This document shows positions 1 to 5,884 of a DNA stretch of 7,700 bases, piece by piece. The notes beneath the pieces are model-generated. The model saw only the letters and a program-made list of their open reading frames with translations. It searched no databases and was not told the origin of the DNA. The stretch is from a candidate division CSSED10-310 bacterium. Lineage in GTDB: Bacteria > CSSED10-310 > JAFGDC01. How positions within the stretch are numbered: the first letter of the stretch is position 1; each line of letters opens with the position of its first letter. The translations under genes and the position numbers were made by a program. The DNA lies in NCBI GenBank assembly GCA_016932295.1, contig JAFGDC010000526.1, positions 1 through 7,700 of the forward strand, given 5' to 3'.

Positions 1-64
1 CCAACGTATGTCTTAAAGGGATCCGTGCCCACATCTGAGAGTGTGCCGGGGAAACGACTTGTGT

Positions 65-70
65 GGAGGT
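65..70 (+). promoter_or_regulatory. Ribosome binding site of the YdjY-domain gene
   Basis: GGAGGT lies 9 nt upstream of the ATG at 80. It decides the start: an earlier in-frame ATG at 41 has no such site and would place 13 extra polar residues before an evident signal sequence. Confidence 0.75.
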
Positions 71-79
71 GCAGAAGCT

Positions 80-874
80 ATGATGCGAATGACTGTCATG
101 TTGGTGTTGATGGCGTGTACCGGGGGAGTGGCATGCGCGGTGGTGGATCCGCCGCTGCCCGCGCCCTTTGACGATCCGGCGGCGGTGGCCGGGGCGCCGC
201 CTCTTGAAGTGGTCGCTCCGGACAGGTTCAAACTTGGTGAAATCCAGATTGACCGGACGGAAGTGACGGTTCGACTACCGGCGCGGATCAACATGAGTGA
301 GGGTTTGATCGAGTATGCGCTGGTACACGGCGCCGGCAAGCTGCACGAAGCGCTGCTGAAGACGGAGGTGAAGCCGTTCGACCTGCAGTTGGCGATGCTG
401 CTGTTAGGTTTCGAAGCCACCGGAGAGCCACTGCGTGAGCAGGGCGATCCGATGGCACCGAAGGGCACGCCGGTCATGGTGGAAGTCGAGTGGCGGCAGG
501 ATGGCGCAATGAAGAAAACCAGGCTGGAGGAATGGATCCTGAACAAGACCAGTGACTCCGGCATGGCGAACACCGCCTGGATCTACACCGGATCGGTCAT
601 TCACGAGGGCGTCTTCATGGCGCAGGTGGAGGGCTCCATCATCGCCGTGTACCACGATCCCCTTGCCATGATAGACAATCCCTCACCCGGCGGCGGAAAC
701 GACGAGATCTGGTATGTACGCCGGGGAGTCGTGCCGGCGGCCGGCACCGAGGTGACAGTACTCATATCCAGAATCAAGGATGGGGTGAAATCCGATGCTC
801 CAGCCGAGCCACCACCCGATCCGTCCGATCCCGTCGTGAATCCCATCGATCCAGCCTGGGAGGAAGAACCGTGA
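80..874 (+). CDS. Exported YdjY-domain protein, possible lipoprotein
   Basis: This 264-residue exported protein appears to be a YdjY-domain protein, a family recognised from memory and without a settled function. A short hydrophobic signal sequence (residues 4-20) holds two cysteines: Cys13 in a Leu-Met-Ala-Cys context and Cys19 in Gly-Val-Ala-Cys. Either could be a lipidation site, although neither is a perfect lipobox, so signal peptidase I cleavage is also possible. A proline-rich linker follows. The conserved-looking core runs from about residue 50 to 232. It contains a KLGEIQID strand, an NMSEGLIEYALV segment, a GKLHEALLKTEV segment, AMLLLGFE near 104-112, and a late stretch with EGSIIAVYHDP and an IDNP followed by GGGNDEIW. 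The C-terminus (about 239-264) is a Pro/Asp/Glu-rich tail. The start is chosen by the GGAGGT site. The stop codon overlaps the GTG start of the cyclase-repeat gene, so the two are probably translated together. The family call is fairly secure; the role is unknown. Confidence 0.8.
   Translation: MMRMTVMLVLMACTGGVACAVVDPPLPAPFDDPAAVAGAPPLEVVAPDRFKLGEIQIDRTEVTVRLPARINMSEGLIEYALVHGAGKLHEALLKTEVKPFDLQLAMLLLGFEATGEPLREQGDPMAPKGTPVMVEVEWRQDGAMKKTRLEEWILNKTSDSGMANTAWIYTGSVIHEGVFMAQVEGSIIAVYHDPLAMIDNPSPGGGNDEIWYVRRGVVPAAGTEVTVLISRIKDGVKSDAPAEPPPDPSDPVVNPIDPAWEEEP
859..863 (+). promoter_or_regulatory. Ribosome binding site favouring a GTG start
   Basis: GGAGG lies 7 nt before the GTG at 871, but 16 nt before the next in-frame ATG at 880. 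The GTG is therefore preferred. The site sits inside the last codons of the upstream gene, as expected for translational coupling. Confidence 0.7.
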
Positions 875-2055
875 ACGACATGCCGCAACGATTCCTGCTC
901 TGTATTCTGCTCGCCTTTCTTGCCGGCACGGGCGCAATGGCCATCAGCATCGATCCGAATCTCCCCGCCGCCGATCACAACCTGTCACTGAAAAAGGAAA
1001 TCCAGGCATCCATACACCGGGGCCTGGCCTGGTTGCAAAAAAACCAGGACGCCGCCGGACACTGGTCCTCCCCCGACTATCCGGCCATCACCGCACTGGC
1101 GCTGTGCTCATTCATGGGGGATCCGTCTCATTCCTATCCGGCGGCGGAGCAGCCCTTTATTCGAAAGGGCCTGGACTGCATCCTCAAGAACGTACAGCCG
1201 GACGGCGGTATATATGTCAAGGACCTGGCTGCCTATAACACATCGGTGAGCATGATGGCTCTGGTGGCGGCCGGCGATCCTGACTATGAACCGGTGCTCC
1301 GCAATGCCCGGAGATTCCTGATCGGGCTCCAGGACGATTTCGGCGAGAAGCGCATGGGGGATTCGCCCTATGACGGCGGTATCGGATACGGCGGCCGGTA
1401 TGACCATTCCGACATGTCCAACACGGTCCTGGCGCTGGAAGCGCTCTATTATACCAAGTATTTGAACAACGACCTATCACCGAAGGAACGCACCGTAACG
1501 GACCTGAACTGGAAGGCCGCCATTCAGTTCATTCAGCGTTGCCAGAATCTGCCGTCCCACAATGACCAGGCATGGGCCAGTGACGATCCGGCCAACAAAG
1601 GCGGTTTCGTGTACTTCCCCGGTGACAGCAAGGCGGGTGAAATGACCACGGACTCGGGGAAGACCGCCCTGCGCTCATACGGCAGCATGAGCTACGCCGG
1701 GCTGCTCAGTTATATCTACGCGGATCTGGATCGGGACGATCCCCGCGTGACGGCGGTAGTGGACTGGCTGCGCAAATCGTATACCCTGGAAGAAAATCCC
1801 GGCATGGGGCAGGAAGGCCTGTATTACTACTACCATACCATGGTCAAGGCCCTGGCGCTGTATGGCATGAACGAACTCACCCTGGTCTCGGGGAAGACCG
1901 TCGACTGGCGTCGCGAGCTGGCGCTGAAACTGTTCAATCTGCAGCAGCCGGATGGTTCCTGGATGAATGACAACGGCCGCTGGTGGGAAAAAGACCCGGT
2001 GCTGGTCACCTCGTATGTAACGCTGGCGCTGGAAGTGATTTACCGGGGATTGTGA
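871..2055 (+). CDS. Secreted prenyltransferase/squalene-oxidase-repeat protein
   Basis: This 394-residue protein has an N-terminal signal peptide (hydrophobic 8-20, likely cleavage near Ala22-Met-Ala24). The rest looks like an alpha/alpha-barrel built from squalene-cyclase-type repeats. QW-like motifs (QxxxGxW) are visible as QDAAGHW at about 59-65 and QQPDGSW at about 358-364. Related QPDGG (109-113) and YDGGIGYGG (167-175) turns are also present. The segment DMSNTVLALEAL (181-192) and the acidic turn DLDRDDPRV (285-293) also fit the family. A canonical squalene-hopene cyclase is about 630 residues, cytoplasmic or membrane-bound, and has a DxDD proton donor in its second domain. Here there is one barrel only, no DxDD, and an export signal, so terpene cyclase activity is unlikely. 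A binding role or an unknown enzymatic role outside the cytoplasm is more plausible. It shares four bases (GTGA) with the YdjY-domain gene, implying a joint function. Confidence 0.85.
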   Translation: MNDMPQRFLLCILLAFLAGTGAMAISIDPNLPAADHNLSLKKEIQASIHRGLAWLQKNQDAAGHWSSPDYPAITALALCSFMGDPSHSYPAAEQPFIRKGLDCILKNVQPDGGIYVKDLAAYNTSVSMMALVAAGDPDYEPVLRNARRFLIGLQDDFGEKRMGDSPYDGGIGYGGRYDHSDMSNTVLALEALYYTKYLNNDLSPKERTVTDLNWKAAIQFIQRCQNLPSHNDQAWASDDPANKGGFVYFPGDSKAGEMTTDSGKTALRSYGSMSYAGLLSYIYADLDRDDPRVTAVVDWLRKSYTLEENPGMGQEGLYYYYHTMVKALALYGMNELTLVSGKTVDWRRELALKLFNLQQPDGSWMNDNGRWWEKDPVLVTSYVTLALEVIYRGL

Positions 2056-2066
2056 TCAGTTCGGCG

Positions 2067-2153
2067 CGGGTGGCCGGCGCCGGGTCCACTCACGCCGATC
2101 GATTCGCTTCATTGGACGCGTGTCCGCCATCCAACGGGTGGTCGCCGGGTCCA
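2067..2153 (+). repeat. Imperfect direct repeat pair in the intergenic spacer
   Basis: The 22 nt copy at 2067-2088 (CGGGTGGCC, then GGC, then GCCGGGTCCA) is matched at 2135-2153 by a 19 nt copy (CGGGTGG, TC, GCCGGGTCCA). They differ by a 3 nt gap and one substitution. The copies are 68 nt apart. Between them is a small interrupted palindrome (GGAC-gcgt-GTCC, 2114-2125). No T-tract follows, so a classic terminator is not supported. The pair could be binding sites for a regulator of the CPBP gene downstream, or a chance duplication. Confidence 0.5.
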
Positions 2154-2169
2154 TGACAAAGGAGCAGCC

Positions 2170-2907
2170 ATGCAGGACTCCACTCGCATCATTGTCGTAT
2201 CCCTCGCCATGGCGGTGGGTATTGTGCTCGCATCCAGCGCTCTCGTCAGCGGTATTTCCCGGGCGGGCGGAGCGGAATCATTCCAACAGCACCCATGGCT
2301 TCGGTTAACCCTGGTTCAGATCCTCCTGGCCGGATTCTCCATGATCCTGATGGCCGCCATTAAGGCCAGGTCCTGGCGGCAATTCGGCTTCGCGTTGCCC
2401 GGCCGCTGTCCATGGCATTGGCTCATCATCCTCAGTCTGACCAGCGGCATGCTGGCCACGACCGCTACCCTGCTGGTGGGAGCCGGTCCCCATTCCATCA
2501 TGGCGAAACTGTCGTTCCCCCAGATCGTCCTGCTGATCTGGGGACTCGCCAGCATATGCGAGGAGATTTTCACCAGGGGGTTGATACAGGGATTCCTCAC
2601 TCCCCTGGCCAATCGGACGGTCAGCGTGGGTTTCCTGTCCCTGCCCGTCCCGGTACTCCTCAGTGCCGTGGTCTTCTCGCTCATGCACCTCGGACTGCTC
2701 TTCGCCGGAACCAGCAGCGCCACCGTCTGCATCATCCTGATCTTCACCTTCTTTCTGGGCTTGATAGCCGGTCATTTCAGGCAGCGTTCAGGCAGTCTCA
2801 TCCCCGCCATCGTCGCTCATTCCCTGGGCAACATCGGCGGCCTGCTGGGTGGAATACTCTATTTTCTCACCCGCGTATTGCTGACCGGTCAGACTCCCGG
2901 CATGTGA
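2170..2907 (+). CDS. CPBP-family intramembrane metalloprotease (Rce1/Abi-like)
   Basis: This 245-residue polytopic membrane protein has the three hallmarks of the CPBP (CAAX protease and bacteriocin-processing) family. These are an EExxxR motif, EEIFTRG, with Glu131, Glu132 and Arg136; an FxxxH motif, FSLMH, with Phe169 and His173; and an HxxxN motif, HSLGN, with His217 and Asn221. All putative metal-binding and catalytic residues are present, so it is probably active. Hydrophobic segments lie near residues 8-28, 46-64, 84-105, 117-130, 155-178, 184-202 and 220-238. The start is ATG at 2170, preceded by AAAGGAG five bases upstream. Family members cleave peptides within the membrane and take part in bacteriocin self-immunity, signalling or protein maturation. 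The substrate cannot be told here. A 114 bp spacer separates it from the pair upstream, and its 3' end faces the iron-sulfur gene. Confidence 0.88.
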   Translation: MQDSTRIIVVSLAMAVGIVLASSALVSGISRAGGAESFQQHPWLRLTLVQILLAGFSMILMAAIKARSWRQFGFALPGRCPWHWLIILSLTSGMLATTATLLVGAGPHSIMAKLSFPQIVLLIWGLASICEEIFTRGLIQGFLTPLANRTVSVGFLSLPVPVLLSAVVFSLMHLGLLFAGTSSATVCIILIFTFFLGLIAGHFRQRSGSLIPAIVAHSLGNIGGLLGGILYFLTRVLLTGQTPGM

Positions 2908-2915
2908 GCATCCGA

Positions 2916-4148
2916 TCAATCGGGGTCCGGGCGATGCGTCCGGACATCGTGCCTGAACACCCTGTGCAGCCACTCCCTGGCAGTGACCGTAAGGTACGCC
3001 GGCGCCACCTGCAGGAGGAGTGACAGGGTATTCGCGGCGGGGCGCCGGGCCGCGGTCACCGGTTCCAGCGCCAGGGCGCCGACGCCGCATACCGTGACGC
3101 AGAGACCGCATCCGATGCAGCGCGCGCGGTCGAAGACCAGGGCGCCGTTCAGCCTGTGCCAGGCCGTCATGGGGCAGATCCTGAGACAACGGTCACACGC
3201 AGTGCAGAGGGAGGCTTCCAACACCGGTATGAAGTGTGGTGCGGCGATGAAACCCGGCGTATTGAACTGGCTGATGGACCGCAACGCATGGCAGCAGCAT
3301 CCGCAGCAGGAGCAACTTGCATTGCCATCCCGATCGCCCACCTGGTCGATCATGAAACTGACCAGGCCCTGACTCTCGGCGTGGCGCTTGATGTCCAGCA
3401 CCTCACTCCTGGATGCCGGTCGCATGAGACCACGGCTGATGACGCCGCGCGACCCCGGACCGATCGCCACGCAGTTTTCCAGCGGCCGACCGCAACTCTT
3501 CCCCACCAGTTCCATGGCCATCCTGCACTGGCAGAGACCGACGGCGAATTGATCGTAGGGTTCGAGAAGCTCTTCAAGGTGGTCGGAAGGCCATGCCATG
3601 GTCAGGTTGCCAGCCGCCCGGCCCACCGGCAGGTAGCGTACCGCGGCCCTCCCCCGCGCCGCGTACCGCATGAAGTAGCCTTTGTCCCACAATCGTTCGA
3701 AGAGTTCAGCGAAGCGTTTATGCCAGGAGTTGAAGCGGGACGCGTCGGGTCTCATCAAGGCCATCTCGAAGGTGCCGGGCACTATTGGCAGAATGGCGTA
3801 CTTCGGAGGCTCTCCCCGCTCGAGCAGGATCGTCTTGACCGATGCCAGACGGTTCAGCACCACGCTAACTTCATGCGGCGGTCTTGACGCCAGTCGCGCC
3901 ACCTGTTCAGCAGTTCTGGAGCGGAAGGGTGGCAGGTGCTGGACCAGGGCCGCCTCCTCTTCGGTATACATATGCATCACCAGGTCCAGGAGATCGTCCG
4001 AAACCCGTGGTCCGAGTAACAATGGCGATGCATAGTGCCTGGCTATCCGGTGATGTGCCCCGGTGAGCCGGCGAGCGCTCTCGTACCCCGCGACGGCGGC
4101 CGCGATGTCTCTTCCGATCTGAATCCGCTTGCTCCCATCTCTTTCCAC
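2916..4148 (-). CDS. 4Fe-4S dicluster protein with cysteine-rich middle and winged-helix-like N-terminus
   Basis: This 410-residue protein has no signal peptide or membrane helix, so it is likely cytoplasmic. The C-terminal part (about 312-362) is a bacterial-ferredoxin-like domain with two 4Fe-4S motifs: CxxCxxCxxxCP (Cys315, 318, 321, 325) and CxxCxxCxxxCG (Cys344, 347, 350, 354). Before it are further cysteines: CQC at 206-208, Cys219 and Cys226 (SCGRPLENC), and the dense cluster CSCCGCCCH at 279-287. These could hold an additional metal centre. Residues about 57-130 (TAEQVARLASRPPHEVSVVLNRL, then a VPGTFEMAL strand) resemble a winged-helix domain. The layout recalls uncharacterised iron-sulfur proteins of anaerobes, likely acting in electron transfer. 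The start is GTG, set by GGAGG at 4157-4161 (minus strand), 8 nt away. It is transcribed divergently from the PDZ-domain gene and converges on the CPBP gene. Redox partner and substrate are not evident. Confidence 0.85.
   Translation of the reverse strand: MERDGSKRIQIGRDIAAAVAGYESARRLTGAHHRIARHYASPLLLGPRVSDDLLDLVMHMYTEEEAALVQHLPPFRSRTAEQVARLASRPPHEVSVVLNRLASVKTILLERGEPPKYAILPIVPGTFEMALMRPDASRFNSWHKRFAELFERLWDKGYFMRYAARGRAAVRYLPVGRAAGNLTMAWPSDHLEELLEPYDQFAVGLCQCRMAMELVGKSCGRPLENCVAIGPGSRGVISRGLMRPASRSEVLDIKRHAESQGLVSFMIDQVGDRDGNASCSCCGCCCHALRSISQFNTPGFIAAPHFIPVLEASLCTACDRCLRICPMTAWHRLNGALVFDRARCIGCGLCVTVCGVGALALEPVTAARRPAANTLSLLLQVAPAYLTVTAREWLHRVFRHDVRTHRPDPD
2925..2945. repeat. Inverted repeat just past the CPBP stop codon
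   Basis: GTCCGG and CCGGAC form a perfect 6 bp stem around a 9 nt loop, 17 bases after the CPBP stop and within the last codons of the opposing iron-sulfur gene. A smaller CCGA-tcaa-TCGG hairpin (2912-2923) lies next to it in the convergent junction. Neither has a T-tract on either strand. They may slow or end transcription, but they do not qualify as an intrinsic terminator. Confidence 0.35.
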
Positions 4149-4156
4149 CGCCCGTT

Positions 4157-4161
4157 CCTCC
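4157..4161 (-). promoter_or_regulatory. Ribosome binding site setting a GTG start for the iron-sulfur gene
   Basis: On the minus strand AGGGAGGAAC runs from 4163 to 4154. Its GGAGG core lies 8 nt before the GTG whose first base is 4148. No ATG is better placed. Confidence 0.7.
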
Positions 4162-4203
4162 CTGTGCCTGAACGCAGATCATGCTGCGCCGGCGGCTGGT
4201 TCA

Positions 4204-4243
4204 TTTCATTATTGGCGATCGACCGGCTCACACTGTAAACTAT
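4204..4243. promoter_or_regulatory. Possible divergent promoters between the iron-sulfur and PDZ-domain genes
   Basis: Plus strand: TTGGCG (4212-4217) and TAAACT (4236-4241), 18 bp apart with a TG immediately upstream of the latter, each match four of six sigma-70 consensus bases. Minus strand: TTTACA (4239-4234) and AATAAT (4213-4208) each match five of six, but the 20 bp spacing is longer than optimal. The stretch is more AT-rich than its surroundings. Both are eye-matched candidates, and the consensus may differ in this organism. Confidence 0.3.
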
Positions 4244-4271
4244 CAGCTACGCTTGGAGTTGAACAACATCT

Positions 4272-4276
4272 GGAGG
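4272..4276 (+). promoter_or_regulatory. Ribosome binding site of the PDZ-domain gene
   Basis: GGAGG lies 5 nt before ATG 4282 and 8 nt before ATG 4285, so either adjacent methionine may be used. It rules out the open frame extending back to 4129, which would place 51 residues ahead of a clear signal peptide. Confidence 0.7.
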
Positions 4277-4281
4277 AACAT

Positions 4282-5622
4282 ATGATGAAAAAATGCATGG
4301 GTTCCCTGGTAACGATCAGTCTCGCGGCACTGGTGGCGGTGGCCGGAATCATGGCGGAGGAGATAAAGGAAACCGCCATGCTCAAGATCACCGGCTTTGC
4401 GGAGCACTCGGCCATGCGGGAGGCGGGGGCGAGTATCGGCGACATCATCGTCACTTACAACGGCAGCCCGGTACACTCGATCGAAGCTCTTGGCGCGCTC
4501 AAGATTGCCGTCGAAAGCGACGTGGTGGAAGCGGGGCTGCTGCGCGCGGGTGAATCGATCACCATTTCTGTGCCGAAGGGCACACTGGGCGTCTATCTCG
4601 GCGTGATACTGCCCGATCATCCACGGGACGGCGATGCAGTGGTCATCGACGGCATCGGTAAACTGGGATGGGGCATGAACATGGAAAACTCCTTTCTTGG
4701 AGCCATGTACCGGCTCGACGAGAAATTCGGTGATCACATCAGCTATGCGGACTTGTCGGGACTATCCGGCTATGCCTTCCGTGTGCAATTCTTCGATCGC
4801 TGGTGTCCCAGTTCACCTGATCTCACCTGCGGCAAGAATCTCGCCCCCGGCATGTTCGCCACCCTGGGATACAACGGTATGTCCTACCTGTTGAAGAACG
4901 AAGAGACCCCACCCGAATACGACGCGATGGCTCGATCCGAAGACGTGCTCCGCACGTTCATCAAGCAAAGCATCGACAGGGGCTGGCCAGTCATCGCCCT
5001 CGACTTGATCGAGGTGCCGGAATGGGGGATCGTCACCGGCTACCAGAAGGACGGGGGGGAGTTATTCTGCCGGAGCTATTTCGATCACACGGAAAACTAC
5101 GACATGGCGGTCAAGTTCCCGTGGATGATCTACGTGATGGACAGCCACGAGAAGAAGGACATGTCCGAAGCGTACAAGAAATCGCTGGAGTTAGCATTGG
5201 AAATGCAAGAAACACCCAAGTACGGTGCATATTTCTCCGGTGAAACGGCCGTCAGGGAATGGCTGCGGGCGCTGAAAGCCGAACGGGACCTGGCGGGCAT
5301 GAAGCAGGAACGGCTGGAGGAAGCTCTCCTGGCCAACTGGTGGACAATGTACAGTCTCGGCATGGCGCGCGCCGATGCCGCCAGCTACCTCCGTGGAAAC
5401 CGCGATAAATTCGGCGTGACACCAGCGCTCATCGATGAGCTGGCCCGGCTTTACGAAGAGGAATCCGACCTCGCCAAGAAAGCGATTGAGGTGATCCCGT
5501 CGCCTCATGTCGAGGGAGCGGCATGGACCAGGGAGAACCGCGACGCTCAGATCCCGATCATGAAGGAACTGCTCAAACTGGAGAAAGCCGCCCACAAGGT
5601 ACTGAAAAAAGCCGCCGGCTGA
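4282..5622 (+). CDS. Exported protein with PDZ-like and C39/BtrH-like domains
   Basis: This 446-residue exported protein starts with a typical signal peptide: basic MMKK, a hydrophobic core (8-23) and likely cleavage after Ala25 (IMA/EE). Residues about 33-110 look like a PDZ domain, with a carboxylate-loop-like start, AGASIGDIIVTYNGSPV (48-64), a helix and a SITISVPKG strand. Residues about 120-290 contain GYAFRVQFFDRWCPSSPD (163-180) and RGWPVIALDLIEVPEWGIVTGYQ (233-255). This pattern recalls C39-like or BtrH N-terminal papain-fold domains, in which a cysteine segment precedes a 'His-x-hydrophobic-V-x-G-Y' strand. Here Cys175 is a possible nucleophile, but the usual His position reads Glu-Trp-Gly (247-249). 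Peptidase activity is therefore doubtful. The C-terminal 130 residues are helical and charged, including a Lys-rich end. A divergent promoter region precedes the gene, and it seems to be monocistronic. The PDZ call is moderately secure; the second domain is inference. Confidence 0.75.
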   Translation: MMKKCMGSLVTISLAALVAVAGIMAEEIKETAMLKITGFAEHSAMREAGASIGDIIVTYNGSPVHSIEALGALKIAVESDVVEAGLLRAGESITISVPKGTLGVYLGVILPDHPRDGDAVVIDGIGKLGWGMNMENSFLGAMYRLDEKFGDHISYADLSGLSGYAFRVQFFDRWCPSSPDLTCGKNLAPGMFATLGYNGMSYLLKNEETPPEYDAMARSEDVLRTFIKQSIDRGWPVIALDLIEVPEWGIVTGYQKDGGELFCRSYFDHTENYDMAVKFPWMIYVMDSHEKKDMSEAYKKSLELALEMQETPKYGAYFSGETAVREWLRALKAERDLAGMKQERLEEALLANWWTMYSLGMARADAASYLRGNRDKFGVTPALIDELARLYEEESDLAKKAIEVIPSPHVEGAAWTRENRDAQIPIMKELLKLEKAAHKVLKKAAG

Positions 5623-5884
5623 ACGGGAGTGGGGCGGTCCGCTCACAGCGATGGCCAGCAGGATAATCCATGAGAATCAGGGAGTGACATTGGGGTGGTT
5701 TGAAGGGTGGCGGAGCGGTCGCCACGTGATCAATCCGACGGTTCCTCGCAGTCGGGCGCCGGCCGCTGGACGCGGTACTGTCAGAGATGTCACCTGCACG
5801 GTGAAAACGACCTCCTGCAACCCGGCGGCGGCCTGTTCCGGTCATGGCAACGACTGACATCATCTCGCAGTACGGCTCGCACTG
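5623..5884. other. Intergenic spacer with no convincing gene
   Basis: The 262 bp between the PDZ-domain gene and the glycosyltransferase gene hold only short open frames. None has a ribosome binding site or plausible protein composition. No clear sigma-70 promoter or T-tract terminator was seen. The one distinct element is the hairpin at 5707-5725. Confidence 0.6.
5707..5725 (+). repeat. Perfect inverted repeat (hairpin) in the spacer
   Basis: GTGGCG and CGCCAC form a 6 bp GC-rich stem with a 7 nt loop (GAGCGGT), about 85 bp after the PDZ-domain stop. No run of T follows, so it is at most a weak or factor-assisted terminator. It could also be a structured leader element of the downstream gene. 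Confidence 0.4.

Noticed and set aside
1..79. Tail of an upstream gene at the window edge
   Set aside because: All three plus frames are open for a short distance, two of them closing at 16 and 38. There is too little sequence to choose a frame or recognise a protein.
13..573. 186-codon open frame on the minus strand opposite the YdjY-domain gene
   Set aside because: Ser/Pro/Arg-rich low-complexity translation with no ribosome site. It is the antisense shadow of a well-supported gene.
20..860. Frequent GATCC/GATCCG words in the first kilobase
   Set aside because: Most fall within codons of the YdjY-domain gene, many of them Asp-Pro, and are irregularly spaced. This looks like amino-acid and codon usage rather than a repeat array.
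2305..2775. 156-codon minus-strand open frame rich in Gly, Gln, Glu and Asp
   Set aside because: It lies wholly opposite the CPBP membrane protein gene. Its polar composition is what the complement of hydrophobic codons gives, and no domain is recognisable.
871..2907. A protein prenylation pathway suggested by the names 'prenyltransferase repeat' and 'CAAX protease'
   Set aside because: The repeat protein is exported and lacks prenyltransferase active-site features. Bacterial CPBP proteins generally do not process CAAX boxes, and the genes are separated by a 114 bp spacer. The link is nominal only.
3156..3887. 243-codon plus-strand open frame
   Set aside because: It is fully antisense to the iron-sulfur gene. 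The latter has clear cysteine motifs and a ribosome site; this frame has neither motif nor site.
5629..5646. Hairpin GTGGGGCGG/CCGCTCAC just after the PDZ-domain stop as a terminator
   Set aside because: The stem needs a bulge and a wobble pair, and no T-tract follows.
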